Shown here in pieces: positions 37,641 to 50,679 of a stretch of DNA of 64,000 nt (position 1 is the stretch's first letter; the number at the start of each line of letters is the position of its first letter). Where the stretch lies: NCBI GenBank assembly GCA_025345505.1, contig JANVCC010000048.1:3268640-3332639 (forward strand). The letters run 5' to 3'. The notes below the pieces were generated by a model, which was not told the origin of the DNA, did not search any database, and worked only from the letters and a program-made list of their open reading frames with translations. The stretch is from Todiramphus chloris collaris. Lineage: Eukaryota > Chordata > Aves > Coraciiformes > Alcedinidae. A program made the position numbers and the translations under genes.

Positions 37641-40600
37641 CAGGTGTCAACAAAGTCAGGCTGTTTTCATTTATGAACAACAAGTTAAGATTTTCAGAAA
37701 TAGCACAGGAAAAAAAAAAAGTTAAAAAAAAAAACAAACCACTTTTTGCAATGTTAAGAAAGATCCAATTATTCTATTTGAAGACTCACAGCACTGAAGT
37801 GCTGAAAAAGAGACAAGGTTCGCCTCGACATATCTCTACAGCTCAAGTCCTAGCAAGGTGCATCTAGCTGAAAGCTATCAGCCTTTGAACAATCATTAGC
37901 ATCATCTTTGTCTTCCCTTTTTTCAACCTTTAAAACTTGATGCCGCCTCCAACCTGTCTGACTTCAAAAGCAGAAGATGATTTGCCCTCGATAAGATTCT
38001 ATCTGCGTACCGAAAACAACTTTATGAGCACCTTAAATTTTTGACATTTTTTCACCTGAAATTTGTTCTTGGAGACATGCAGATGAAACCCCCACAACTG
38101 GACACCAATTTGCTCCCGTACAAATAAATGAAAAACGGCTCATCTATTCCTGAAGGCTTCTTTTTAAGATCTTAGTCGCTTTTCGCCAACGCCGACATGA
38201 GATGCCCTAAATTATTTTCAACAACTGAATATGGAAATATATTCTGCAAGTTCACAGTCCTTCGTTTCTGCAAAATACCAAGAGTCCTGAAGAAACTCTG
38301 CCTCAAACTGACTATGTGCATTTGAATAACTTCTCCTGCATTCCTAACCTTGGGGTATCGACTCGGGTCGTGCTTTTGAACCTTTTAGAAGGAGGATTGT
38401 TTCTTGCTCTAAGTATGCCACGTAGCAACTCGAGGTGCATCGAGCACTAAAGCAACGTAAATTAATTTCAAATCAATAGCCTTGTGTAATGACTCAGGGG
38501 AAGAGTTTACACAGAGCTTATGAAAACCTTCAGCTTGTAATAAGTTGGTAGTAAGAAAGCCACCATATCTTGAAGCACCTTAGTCCATCCTTCCTGAAGA
38601 AGACCTTAGCATGTACCCACCAAATTAAGATGACTAAGACATCTGTACTGAAATATTTGAAGGACTACTGAGAATGAAAAGAAGTTGAAAAAAGCTACTT
38701 TTCTCATCTAAGAAAACGAGTTTGGGGATTGGAAGATACCAAGTAAGAGAAGTGGACAGAGCTGACACAGACAGGCTTTGGGTCTGAAATGGAGAAAGGA
38801 TGAACACAGATGCTCTCACAAAAGAATCCTGCATCTGCCTCCTGAGTCAAAACTGTATTACAGAAGAGGAGACTGAGCAGAGAGTACACACCTTTGCCCA
38901 ATCTGAGTGCATTTTGTACTACTAAGTAAATACAAATGATGCCCTACAATACTTTAGAAGTACAGGGTGACACATAACACACACCTATACGTGCAGTGGA
39001 TGCCCCAGAAAGCCAACATGGATGGAGATCTGAGACACTGTAGTGTTTAAGCCCTTAAATATCCTTGAAGTTAGCACAGATCTGAGAGCGTAAGGCAGTC
39101 GGGATGTAAAGCTCCGTTTTGTGACAGGGGAACAATAAGCCTAAAGCCAGGAAACCTTTCAGACGTGCCAAGAAAGAAACAATACCATGGCCTCCTGAGA
39201 CACAGAAAGCACAGCAGATGTCCCAGCGCTCCCATTTTTGTTAACCTAAGAGACCAGAACGAAGCAGGAAACTTCAGTATTTCCCTGAAAATTTAGCAGA
39301 ATGACACCTTTTATCTTCTGATGAGCTGTAAGTTAATTTTTTCACTTCTCTTCTGGGTTTGTCACAGTAGCGTTGGAAGAATCATATTTTTATGAGGGCA
39401 TCCTTCCCAAACCACTGCTTGGATTCCAAGGTGACCTTAAACACAGAGAAGAGAAGCTGGTTTCTCAGAACAGATATAAGAAAATTCTGCTGAAATGTTT
39501 GTTCCCAAGTAATTTTTCCTCATTATTTTTAACTGTCATAAGAAAATCTTTCTCTATGCTCTCCCTCCCACTTCTCATCACTGGAAAAATTTCATATCCA
39601 TTCTGTAATGAATTAGTATGTCTCCAACTGTCAGACAGTAACACACAGACAATCAAGTGGAAAACCGTTCCCTTCAATCCACCACAGAAAGCAATAAGCA
39701 ACAGAGGATAAAAAAAGAGGAGCGATTAGAACAGAAGAGGAGCTCGCAAAACATTCCTATTTACCCCCCTTTCTTTTGCAAAGATCAATTTTTCATACTG
39801 GATTTCTCCAAGAAAACAAAAAACAAAAGAAGACAAAACCAAAACCCAACAACAAAAATTAACACCACCACCAGTGTTTTTAAAGCCAACTTCGTATTTC
39901 CTGGAATGGAAAAAGCAAGTTTTTGCCAGCTGTGTATAACCTCTACTATTATAGCAGCTCATCACTTACAGACAGATGATTGATTGCATATTAATCTTCC
40001 TTAAGACGTATGAACAAAACTCTCAGCAGAAGGGGAAATAAAAAAAAGCACAAATGAACACATGAGCAAAGGAAATGTGGAAGCCTTAAGACACCCAATA
40101 CTGTCCATTCCTCTGAGTGACACTTCACACTACTCCAGACCAGACTGGTCTCCTCTGCATGCACAGAATCTAACCCCCATTTCCCATTTTCTCACTTCAT
40201 TCTTGACTTTATTTCAACACTGGCTGTTCCAAGCTTTGATTATCTTCACTTGGTAAAGGGAAGACATCAACAGTAAAGGCAGAAGAACCAACAGATCACA
40301 GGCAAAGAACTGAATTCCACCAGGGCCAGTTATCTCAAGCTTTCATTATTTGTAGATAGATGAAGGTTCACATAGTTTATTGGTAAAGGCCTTTGATGAA
40401 ATCTAAATTAAAAGAGGAACCTATTTTGCCATTATTATTTGATTTCTACTTAGGCCAAAAGCAGAGCCTGAAGAAATATCTTGTGGAATACCTTCTTTCT
40501 AGTTCCCTCTGAGATCTCCTGCAATTATTTACATTCTCAACACTACTGGTGCAGTCTGGTGTCCACACAGCTGCTATCCTCCATCCGAGGGTCTGGTCTA

Positions 40601-43279
40601 TTCTCAAGGAGATTATTAGTCTCCTAATTAGGATATTTCTGTATAAGCATTATTTTGGGAAGTAGAAATATTATTAGTGTTGGAAAAATGAACTTTTCCG
40701 CTCTCAGCAGTGTAAAATTGAGCACTGCGACATGTTTTGGGTAAGGGACCCTTCAAAGGGGGCTCCATTATTACTTAGTAAACCACATAAAAAATTGAAA
40801 AAGGATGATCTTGGCCAAGTCATCAGTTACTCCTCCTACAATCAATTTGATCATTTCCCCATCTCCAAGCACAACTAAGTTTGTCAAATTAGTAGCAGCT
40901 TGTGATCATCCATCACTTGCTACCCTATTGCTTCATCCAAACACTTCCTTTTACCATTCTCCCCCCTTCTGCATGTCCCATTCCATCCAACCATGGGCTC
41001 TGGTACAGCCTTTCACAATAGTTGCCAATGCTGCCAGGCTCTGAATGTTTTTTTCTGATCACATCTTATTAGCTAATAAAACATTTGGAGAATGTCTCTC
41101 AAAACACTGTCTAGACCACGGCGGGCTCCAAAATCATAGCCAGAAGATTCCACTCTCTGGATTGAAAAGGGAAATACGGGCACTTTGCAAGTCCCCATGG
41201 CTCAGCTTCAGACATAATTGTAGAGGGGAAAAACCTGAGAAAAATAAACCAGTAAACTGTTACTAGGTGGTAGAAAGTACATTTTCAGGGTGGTCAGAAG
41301 GTGCCAAACAACAGCAGATGACTCTATTTGGAACAAAATCAGTGTAGATTACACTCGCAGATGCATCCTGGAGGGTTTTTGAGGAATTTCTACTCAGCTA
41401 CCATGGGGAAGCACTCATGACTTTGCAAAAGGGCTGCCTGCAAGATGGGAAGCTCCAGCACAGGTCCTCACAAAGAATTCCTGCAGAAGACAGGTCTGTG
41501 ATCCTCCTACAAATTAAAGGGGAGGTGTAAATGAGAATAGAAGGGAGAATAACAGAAAGGAAAAAAGGCCAAGCAAAATGTGAAACTGCCCCCATCCAGT
41601 ACTAGACAGAAGTCTAGAAACGCAGCTGTGAATACAGCTCTAGAGCCAGGGACTGGTGTTTGGTGAGGACAAGTTTCATACCTCCTCTTTCAAAAGCCTG
41701 TGAATAATATTATCCTACAGTCTCCTCTGACTGCCAAAAGTTCCACAGAAAACTTCTGCATCGCTGTTCCCAGTCAAAGCTGGGACCAAAATCTATGCAA
41801 GATGAATGGGAGAGGAAGTAAGGGTCAGAGGAAGGTATTTAAATTAAAATTTTCCCTTTTTAAAACCTAACCATTAAATAAACTGAGTTTATTCTGTCCT
41901 AGGCTCAGGCTTCAGGGTGTTTGCTTAAGTTCTCCCATATGTTCTCAACCTTTAAAAATGTTCAATTGATGGAAACTGCTGGCCAAATGCTCAACCAGTT
42001 TCTGTCAATAATGGTTTCTTCTGCAAGCACAGGAACTATTTTCATTAACATAACCGAGTGAAGAAATAGCTGATATGAAACAGGAAAGCTTGCTTCCTTT
42101 ATGAATAAAACCAGCAGCCTGACATACACCACATTTAAAAGCAAGCTATGTGCTAGCTTAGTGTTTCAAGTAGTTACTTTTATCAAGCACAACTATCCCA
42201 ACTGACACCTCGAAAGACAGCATGAATTATCAGTAGTTGTTATCCTTGTTACACATCAGACAGCTTATTCTGAAGCAGTTTGTATACTGTTAATGATATA
42301 TATATATATAGTTTGAGGAACCTTAACCTTAAATTAGGATCTTCCAACATCAATAGAAAGAAAACCTATGTAATCAAAGATTGAACGATACAGTTGTTTG
42401 TTTAACCTGTAGATCTTTTCTTCTTTGGTCAATAAAAAGTGTTACTATATATAACAGATTCAACCTGTTCTGCCTTAAAACACCTGAAAATGTGAAACAT
42501 GAACCTAAATCCAAGTTTGCTATTTCCTTATTTGAATAAGGATTAAGATCCATCCTTATTCAAAATCGCATCCAATTTTTTTATCACTCCCTTCTAGACT
42601 TTGTTGAAGCTTTGAAGAAGTTCATTGCAACACAGCTTCAAAGACCACAACGCTCTTCTTCAGTACTACCACAGAATAGCATACTCCAACCTTTATACTT
42701 TGCTACTGGAAAAGACATTTTTCCCCAAAAGTGCCCCAAAAATCAAGCTTCTATTAATAAACAGTTGAAAATACAAAGCTTGTCAACTTAGAACTTCTCT
42801 TGCTTTGAAGAGCAATGCAAAGATAAAAAGAGTCCTTAAAGGACAGAACATTGGACTACTCCTGACTCAGCTTCTCAGTTCTGCCGATGACTCTCACTAT
42901 ACATCACACTACACTTAAAGATTGCCATGAGTCTTCTCAATGCCAAGAAAATTAAAAATTTCTTTTTTTTTCCATAAAAGCTTAAAAAAAAAAAAAAAAG
43001 GGGTGAACCTAGAGGTCAACATTTCCTCCCTTACTTCTTTATTTACTCCCTTGACCTTTTTTATATGATATGGTGACAAGTAGATATAACAAAGTTGTAT
43101 TAACCTAATTATTTTCAATATTCGAGGAAGTAAAAAGGTTCAAGATGCTAATCAAGAAATAGGTATGACAAAACCAGGAGGAAAAACTACTACGAATTAC
43201 CATTCCAATGGACAAAGCCTTTTTGACACAATACAAAAAAAAAGCCACAATATGATTTCACTTTCTTGTAGTGGGGTTA

Positions 43280-43299
43280 GTTGGTTGGTTGGTTGGTTG
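43280..43299. repeat. (GGTT)n microsatellite
   Basis: Five GGTT-type units in a row. Confidence 0.85.
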
Positions 43300-43506
43300 T
43301 TTTTAAGGGAAGGAGAGAACAAAAAAAACCCTTTGGCCACACGGGTAAAAAATTTACACTAAATAATCTCAGCGGAGTGATTCCAGATTTATACAAATCT
43401 GGCTCATTAATTGGAAGCTCAAAAGACTAAAAGTAGCTCTAGGAAAACAATTACAAACCAGGTACTAGAGAAATAACGAATCAAAATGATGCTGGGTCTT
43501 ATTTAC

Positions 43507-43579
43507 CACAATCATCATCTCTAGAGCTTGAAGGTATATAAATAGAATCTTTTTCACCAAGAGGTTTCTTATCTTTCAT
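43507..43579 (-). CDS. Candidate alternative N-terminal exon of CCNY (speculative)
   Basis: On the minus strand an ATG with A at -3 (AAAATGA) opens 24 codons starting MKDKKPLGEKDSIYIP and ending SRDDDC. One G follows, then a good donor, GTAAAT (plus 43501-43506). The phase (one base, G) is the one exon A needs, so splicing would give ...[13 protein letters not shown] in frame. The composition is hydrophilic and protein-like. I recognise no family match, and known cyclin Y N-termini differ (MGNTTSCC...). The frame stays open upstream of the ATG to a TGA near 43644, and no strong acceptor is visible. A one-in-three phase match and a decent donor can occur by chance. Confidence 0.25.
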
Positions 43580-45572
43580 TTTGAAATAGCAGGAAGTCTG
43601 ACACTTCAGACAATGTAGGACTCCAGGTGTATGTGTTCTTCATGAATAATGAATATAAAGTCAGTCAGATGGTTTGGCTGCTTTAAAAGTAGCTTTAAAA
43701 GTTGTTCCTTTTCTTTTGGCTGCTACCCTTCTACACTTGCAATATATGGAAGCAACACTTTTTCCTTTGTGCCAAACCACCACAATACTCCTTAAATACG
43801 TAGTCTGAAACAACTTCCTAGATTACACAGAGATACAATATGTTGCTATTTTCTCTTTAATTTATATCTCCTTAAGAGAGTTAAAATTTAACAGCTTGAC
43901 TTAAAAATATTTTGTGTAACAACTCGTATATTTTATTTTTTGCTGTATATTGCTATTTTAAGGCATTATAAACTGGTAATGTATATTTTTAATAAGATGC
44001 TTTGCATAAAGTAGGGTAAACAGTATTTTTTTCATGGTCCATAATAAAGTAAATAAATGCTACTGGTAGAGCACATCAGACTCAGCCAAACCATACACAT
44101 TCATCCAAAAAAGTGTAATACAATATAAAGTCCTGATCTAAAATGAGAGAGATAGTTGATGGACTAAGGGAAGTTATTAATTTCTTTCTTTTTTTTTTTT
44201 TTCCACATTTTTACTGAGAGAAAACCTAGATCTTTTTTCCCTTTAGAAGCAGAAATACCTGTCATGTTATCCGAGATTTCTCCACATATTCTGAGTTCAT
44301 TCTAAGTGAGTATTAGCCTACTAGGGAGATATTAATTTCACTGGTTAAAAGAACAAAAAGTTAGTCATTTTTTACAGCCCATAAGGGTTGTGTCATAATC
44401 ACATTTATTATCTGCTACTGGAACAAAAATTCAAGCACAATCTCTCCTCGTAATGCACACCGTAATCACTACACGGACACGTTTCCTGTTTAAGCTAAAT
44501 AAATGCAGCTCAGCTCCAGCAGATGGAATACTCTGAAGGCTAATAATGGTTACAGTTATGAATGCTACGCTGGCAATGCAAGCGCCAGGCTGCAGGACAT
44601 AAATCCAGGAGAGCGTTCTCCTTGACTTGTCGGATATTCCAGCGAGAAGACCACTTATTCATTTCACTCTGAACCCTGAAGTACTAAGAGAACATGGCAG
44701 AAGAAGGGTTCCCAAGCTGGCAGGATGATAGGATGTGGACAGCAAGTTTTGCTCTCAAAGGTGCCAGTTGGGTGGCTAATGGTAACACTAACAAGGTCTG
44801 AAAAGGTCATCACTCAGAGGTCCACACCGCCCTAGTCAAGATTTATGTCCCACAGCAGAGAGGCTATCAAGAAGGAATATTACCCTACCAAGTGTATCTT
44901 TCAGATGAGTGCTTTTGTCACTAAAACCAGGTTCTACATCAGGAGGATGGCCAAAACTCATAAATGCTCCTTTCCTTTCTACTTTCCCTTTACAATTTCT
45001 TTACCTACTTCCTATCATGCTTCCCCACGTTCCCATACTTATTCTATTCTAATGAAAGACTCTATATAAAATTCTATATAAAGAAAATTACTATTTTCTT
45101 TATATGAAAAATTAAGACCATAGAAACCAATTCTCACCAGGATGGAGCAAAGTCCAACAGAGACAGACTCTCATTCTGTGACTACAAAATAAGTGGCTGG
45201 TCTTCTTGTTGCCAGTTAGGACACAGATCGGGAAAGGGATTTTGGAGTAGGGATGGTTACCACACAACTCAGGGGTGAGCCTCAAGAATTCAGGTGTAAC
45301 GCCCACATCACACACAAGGGGGATTTCATGAACCACCTCTCTCAGGTTGTCTTCAAGCAGTTCTTCAATGAATTGGCACAACAGGCTCCCCTCCCTGAAG
45401 GGAGCCAAGAAAATGTAAGGTAATAGGATTAGAAATAACTGGCATGTGATAGCACTAGTGAAAGGTGAAAAATATGTAGCACAAGCTTCCAGTTAATTCG
45501 TATTATCCTGAAACAGTTACCCTAGTTGTTATATCCTAAATTATTACCCTAAATACCCTGATATCTCCCATA

Positions 45573-45779
45573 ACAGATGTAATATACCTGGATTTGGGCA
45601 AAGCATTTGACACTGTCCCACATGACATCCTTGTCTCCAAGATGGAGAGACATGGACTTGATGGATGGACCACCCAGTGGATAAGGAACTGGCTAGAAGG
45701 TTGCACTCAAAGAGTTGTGATCAATGGCTTGATGTCCAGGTGGAGACCAGTGACAAGTGGAGATCCTCAGGGATTGTTT
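45573..45779 (+). mobile_element. CR1 LINE reverse transcriptase fragment
   Basis: An open frame, [17 protein letters not shown] onward through [15 protein letters not shown] to TSGDPQGL, corresponds to CR1 ORF2 RT. It contains motif A (LDLGKAFD, catalytic Asp near 45594) up to the PQG motif. Both ends are truncated and the 3' tail is absent. No motif C, so inactive. Confidence 0.93.
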
Positions 45780-46614
45780 TATGTGTGAATTTTTTTTTTA
45801 CATCCTGTATTCTGAAAAAAAAAATTTGGCTAGGCTAGTAGGCTCCATCACTGTTCTCAGACTTTGGGAAGTTCAGTCCAGCCTCCTACGTTTTGACAGT
45901 CTTTCCTGATCCCAAGAATGAAGTTCCCTCTCACCAGTGGTTACAGGTGACACAGTGTGCAGAGTATGCCAGCTCTAGGAACCAATCTGCACCGCTGAAC
46001 CCAGAGAACAGTTGTTTGAAGGATCTCTTCCTGTCACCACAGAAAACAAGGTGTGCAGCAGACTGTAAAAAGAGAAACCAATGTCTCATGATGGCAGCAA
46101 AAATGCTTCCTCTGCCTCCAGAGTGCTTGTTTGCTGCCAGGCAAACCCCAGACTTTACAGAGGCAAACCTCAGCTGCAAGTACTTCATGTTCTGCAGGTC
46201 CAACCCTTCCTAAAGTCTGACTACAAAACTGGCACAGCAATCAAGAGCTGCAACCCTCAACCAACAACAGGGGCTTTGCAAAGAACATTAACTGCTACAT
46301 AATGCTCAGTACCCAGAAAAGTGAGTTCCTGGGCACGTAAAAATTAGCGGTGAATTAGGAAGCCTCTCCGGAATTACTCCGTGTATCAACTCTGCAGTGT
46401 AAGGATAAACCTGATGAAAACCCTGAAAGAAAAGGAAAAAGGCTTCTGTCCGCACTTCTGCTTAACTCACCTTGGAACAAGATTCAAACAGTAGGAGACC
46501 TGGGCCCACAAAGTAAACAAAGGATGAGCAAGACACTGAAAAGCTGTCCATTATGTGACCAGTGCTACCAAACAAGGCAAGAAAGAGACCGTGGTTCTGG
46601 AATTCACATAACAG

Positions 46615-46790
46615 GAATCACAGAATCATAGAATTGTCAGGGTTGGAAGGGACCTTAAAGCTCATCCAGTTCCAGCCCCCCTGCCATGGGCAGGGACACC
46701 TCCCACTAGAGCAGGTTGCTCACAGCCCCAGCCAGCCTGGGCTGAAACACTTCCAAGGATGGGGCTTCCACCACCTCTCTGGGCAACCAG
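46615..46790 (-). mobile_element. CR1 LINE 3' fragment
   Basis: 'AATCACAGAATCATAGAATT', GGTTGGAAGGGACCTTAAAG, CCCCCCTGCCATGGGCAGGG and CACTTCCAAGGATGGGGCTT are the classical CR1 3' end in sense orientation to CCNY. Confidence 0.95.
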
Positions 46791-49549
46791 AGGAACCCAG
46801 GAAGGGAAGAGCAAGATGAAATAAGTTTGAAAGGCAGCTGTAACTCCTGACATTTCCTACTTTTTACAAGTGTTCCATCTTTTGGATCTTAATATTCTTT
46901 GAATGCACAGTCTATAACACAATACACCCCGAGAATGCCCACTGCCCATCTGCTAGAGAACACGGAGAAGAAACCTTGCACTGCATTTGCTTTGTACAAA
47001 GAAATTAGAGGAACAGGAACTGTGCTTCATAGCTCGCCACTACGTCATTGCAAAAGCAGGTTCTTCTCTTTTGGTTTTCCAGCTGAGCAACTTCTTCTAT
47101 TAAAGTTCCCACCTAAAATAAAAAAAACTCTTAGTCCAGAATGAAAATAAGTAAAAAAGTAAAGAAATCTGCACTGCATTGTGAAAAAAACGGAGCACAT
47201 ATTGCTAATAAATAATTAAAATCATTTTCCTAATAGTTACTGTGGATTTGAGATGTTTTCATTGCAAGTGCAACACTGAAAGAAGTTTTTAGAATTGATT
47301 TCATGCTAGATTATCTATTGTCTCCAGAAGGCAAGAATTAGGAGATAAGTTTTTATTTATTTATTGACAGTTGCAATCAGTTGTTCAAGAGAACAGTTGG
47401 CTCCTAACTCCAGAATTCACTAGTAGAACATCATAACAAAAAGCTATTTGGCTGTCAGCTTCCCAGGCATGCAATAAATGACACAGTCCTTTGAAACCTC
47501 TCCGAACTGCTTTGTAAATGATAAAAAACATAGCACACTAGTCAGTGACTCCGCAGATCCTTACGCTGAATAATCACTACGTAAATCAAGTCTTAGCATC
47601 AACTGAGCCAGGCAAATGCTTGCCCAGTGTCATTTGGTCTGCCACAGAGAACAAAAACCAGGAAGCTGTCAGAATGGTTTTTAATGCTGCATTTTGAAAT
47701 CCATTAACGCGTGCGCTCTTACACCGCTCTGTGTTTACCAAGTAAACGAAGCAGCTAAGCTGTTGGGTCTCATTAATCTCCAGTTCTTCGTTAAATACCA
47801 AGCAGCACTCATTTCCCCCTGAGTTTTGCTCCGCCGTGCTTACCTCCATGGAGTATTTTAGGCAGATGCAGGATTATCAAACCTCATCTCCAGGGGTTTT
47901 ATGACGATGAGCGCATCCCAACTCCTCAGAGCACAGCGGAGCCTGCTACGTTGCTAATACTCTATGGTGTAAATACACCTGCAAGCCTACCAGGATCACC
48001 ACTATTTGGTTTTGCATCCTTGTGATGAGCGCTAGACTGAACAGCAACAAGAAAGGCTTTCAAGGTGTCTTCCAGTTCTACTGCAAATTATTTCTGACTG
48101 AATTAGAAACCTATAGCCTGTAACGGGGTTAAACAGCTAAAATTGATTTGCTCTACACTTACAGTTAAGCACTATTAAGAGCAGCTAGAATTCATTAAAA
48201 AAAAACAAACCAGCCAAAAAAAAAAAAGATCAACATCAGAAGAGTGACCAAATAACTAAGCTGTTCTTTAGAGATTTTCCCCTAATACAGGTGCTGTATT
48301 TCTAACAGATTTCAACGCAGAATCACGCTTCAAATCACAAAACACTTATTATCACACTGGTAAAAAGCAGCCTTCTTCTAAAACCAAAAAAAAGCCAAAA
48401 TATGTGGCTATTTGAAAAATGTTTTGTGTAATCATCTAAAAAGGCACTGACAGCAGAGGAAAATAAGAACAACAAATCGAGGTAATTTTCAGGGTATAAA
48501 AATGAGCATCCAAATCGCAAAGCTCTCGTGACACAGTATTTTGTTACTGCCTGCTCTGGTCAGAGCTACATTTCACACTGAGAGAACTGCCCTTGAAGAG
48601 AGCATTTTTCCCACTGTTTGTTAAGTAACAGAGTAATAATAATAGAGCATATTACACAAAAAAAGGCCTAACTCTTTGGAAATCTAAGCATTTGTATGAG
48701 CATATGTATCAAAGGGCAACTGTCTTCATCCATCCTGGCGATAAAGGAGGTCCATACATAGAAAGAGGCTCAGAATGTGGGCAGCCCAACCAGGGAGAAG
48801 CATGAACTACCAGCAGACTTTTCATTATTATTATTATGCTGCCAAAAGCAGCTGCTGTATAGAGACGTTCAACAAAACTCAGTGAAACTCAAGCCACTTG
48901 GCAAAGTAGTACTTGGCATGCAGAGCACACTACCTACCCCAAAGGCTCAAGCAGGCCACCAAAAAAGAAGAAAATAATGATAATAGGGTATTTTATGTAT
49001 GCAACAATTTCCCCACGCAACCTGTTTTACTGTTTTCTAATTGTGTGTGGATCTAGATTAGTTCTCACATCACTTCTGCACATACAGATTATTTATTAAT
49101 GTATTTGGGTAAAAATCTAAGTAGGAAAGTATGAAAGTACTGAGTCTTACCACTTGGGTTAGGAAGTTTCAGCTCTGTCTTCTCTAAACTGACACATACA
49201 GAAGAGCCATACTTGCTCAGTATTGCCCACAAACAGGGCTCACAGACAATAGATGATGTCAGCTTCTTGGCTTGTAGATAAATATTAAAGCATAATAGTA
49301 TTTTTAGGTGACTTCCTAAGGAAGCCAGGCATACGCAGCTGCTAGTTTTGAACCCACGATCAACTTCCAATAGATTTTGATGAAGTGTTGATAAATATCT
49401 AGGGGGAAGCTGGCAGGCAGGGGCAGGAATGGCTGTGCATTAAAGCTCTTGGGGAAAGGAAGGAGGCACTGATGGTTCGCTGCCAGCTGGGCAGCACCCT
49501 GCCACCTCCAGCCAGGGGCAGCACTCCTGCCCCAGCAAGAGATGGGACA

Positions 49550-49949
49550 NNNNNNNNNNNNNNNNNNNNNNNNNNNNNNNNNNNNNNNNNNNNNNNNNNN
49601 NNNNNNNNNNNNNNNNNNNNNNNNNNNNNNNNNNNNNNNNNNNNNNNNNNNNNNNNNNNNNNNNNNNNNNNNNNNNNNNNNNNNNNNNNNNNNNNNNNNN
49701 NNNNNNNNNNNNNNNNNNNNNNNNNNNNNNNNNNNNNNNNNNNNNNNNNNNNNNNNNNNNNNNNNNNNNNNNNNNNNNNNNNNNNNNNNNNNNNNNNNNN
49801 NNNNNNNNNNNNNNNNNNNNNNNNNNNNNNNNNNNNNNNNNNNNNNNNNNNNNNNNNNNNNNNNNNNNNNNNNNNNNNNNNNNNNNNNNNNNNNNNNNNN
49901 NNNNNNNNNNNNNNNNNNNNNNNNNNNNNNNNNNNNNNNNNNNNNNNNN
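49550..49949. other. Assembly gap (400 N)
   Basis: Exactly 400 N. The left flank (about 49400-49549) is much more GC-rich than its surroundings (GCTGCCAGCTGGGCAGCACC and similar); the right flank is poly-A-rich. A round length suggests either an estimated gap or masked low-quality sequence. Open frames crossing it are artefacts. Confidence 0.98.
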
Positions 49950-50679
49950 TAAAAAAATAAATTAAAAAGAGGTAAATTGCATTAGGCTATTTCACAAATG
50001 CTCGCTCCCAACAGCAAATTACACGTTTATCTTCACATCCAGTAGGAAGAGGGACATGAAGGTGATCTGTCTGAACAAAATCTCCAGAGGGAACGAGAAG
50101 CCAAGACAGGGAGAACTTAACTAACAGCATCTGGCTTCTCTCTGTGTCAGTGGCTTTATTGCTGGTAACCACCATCAATTACTGGTGTGTCATCAACGAG
50201 GAAGTCACACCCCACCATGTGTCTACTCCCATTAGCTTCTGCCTGCTGCTCATTTTCTTTTGCTTTTCTACTGCTCTGCTTACTGTAACATTACAGTTTG
50301 TCGTGGAAGACAAATACAGCATTATCAAGTTGTACATCTACTCTCTTCCTTAATTTTAAGTTCCCTGCTCTGTAGTCACAGAGTTTGAGGTTTTCTCCTC
50401 CAGATACATTGGGGTGGTTTTTAAAGTTGCATTATTTATCTTCTCCCTCTTTTGTATTTGTTTCTCTTTCACCAGGGCTTTGTTTTTGTGTTATTACATT
50501 TGCTCTCTTTCCTCTTCCTTCACAAAAGAGAAGCTGGAGACAACTTCCCTCTGCTCCTCTAACAACACTGAGCATCCATCAGTTATTTCTTCAGTAGGTT
50601 CACTTCCTATGTTTTCTTCACCCACTTCAATCCATCCATAAACACATGTAGCGTGGAACAAACGTGAAGCAGCTGGAAG

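Larger units (their letters stand above)
20904..49549 (-). other. CCNY: Long 5' intron sequence of CCNY, left part
   Basis: Presumed intron upstream of exon A, since no further CCNY exon and no other gene is recognised. 21000-23800 holds only short repeats ((AC)n at 21921-21934, (ATT)n at 22144-22159) and a GC-richer patch at about 22920-23110. 24430-29190 and 29951-32140 look unique apart from a possible old CR1 tail at 25900-25968. 33143-34750 shows nothing notable. 37102-45570 has no CR1 I can see, but includes the CpG-rich patch and the candidate alternative exon. 46800-49549 is unique-looking, with a GC-rich end before the gap. The assignment to CCNY is inference from gene orientation. 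Confidence 0.6.

Noticed and set aside
40560..40620. Minus-strand NRPDP...EDSSC, loosely like the cyclin Y SYRPDTDLSREDTGC segment
   Set aside because: Only a few scattered matches, no LQHISDRENID continuation and no donor in the required phase.
45594..45788. Stand-alone 64-aa gene ([10 protein letters not shown]...)
   Set aside because: Clearly a fragment of CR1 reverse transcriptase without start context, motif C or 3' tail.
47838..47850. Minus-strand CCATGGAG|GTAAGC, a start codon with a donor
   Set aside because: It would end in phase 0, incompatible with exon A, and would encode only two codons. Likely chance.
49472..49960. 162-aa open frame across the N block
   Set aside because: It is open only because N codons are not stops. 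There is no real sequence support.
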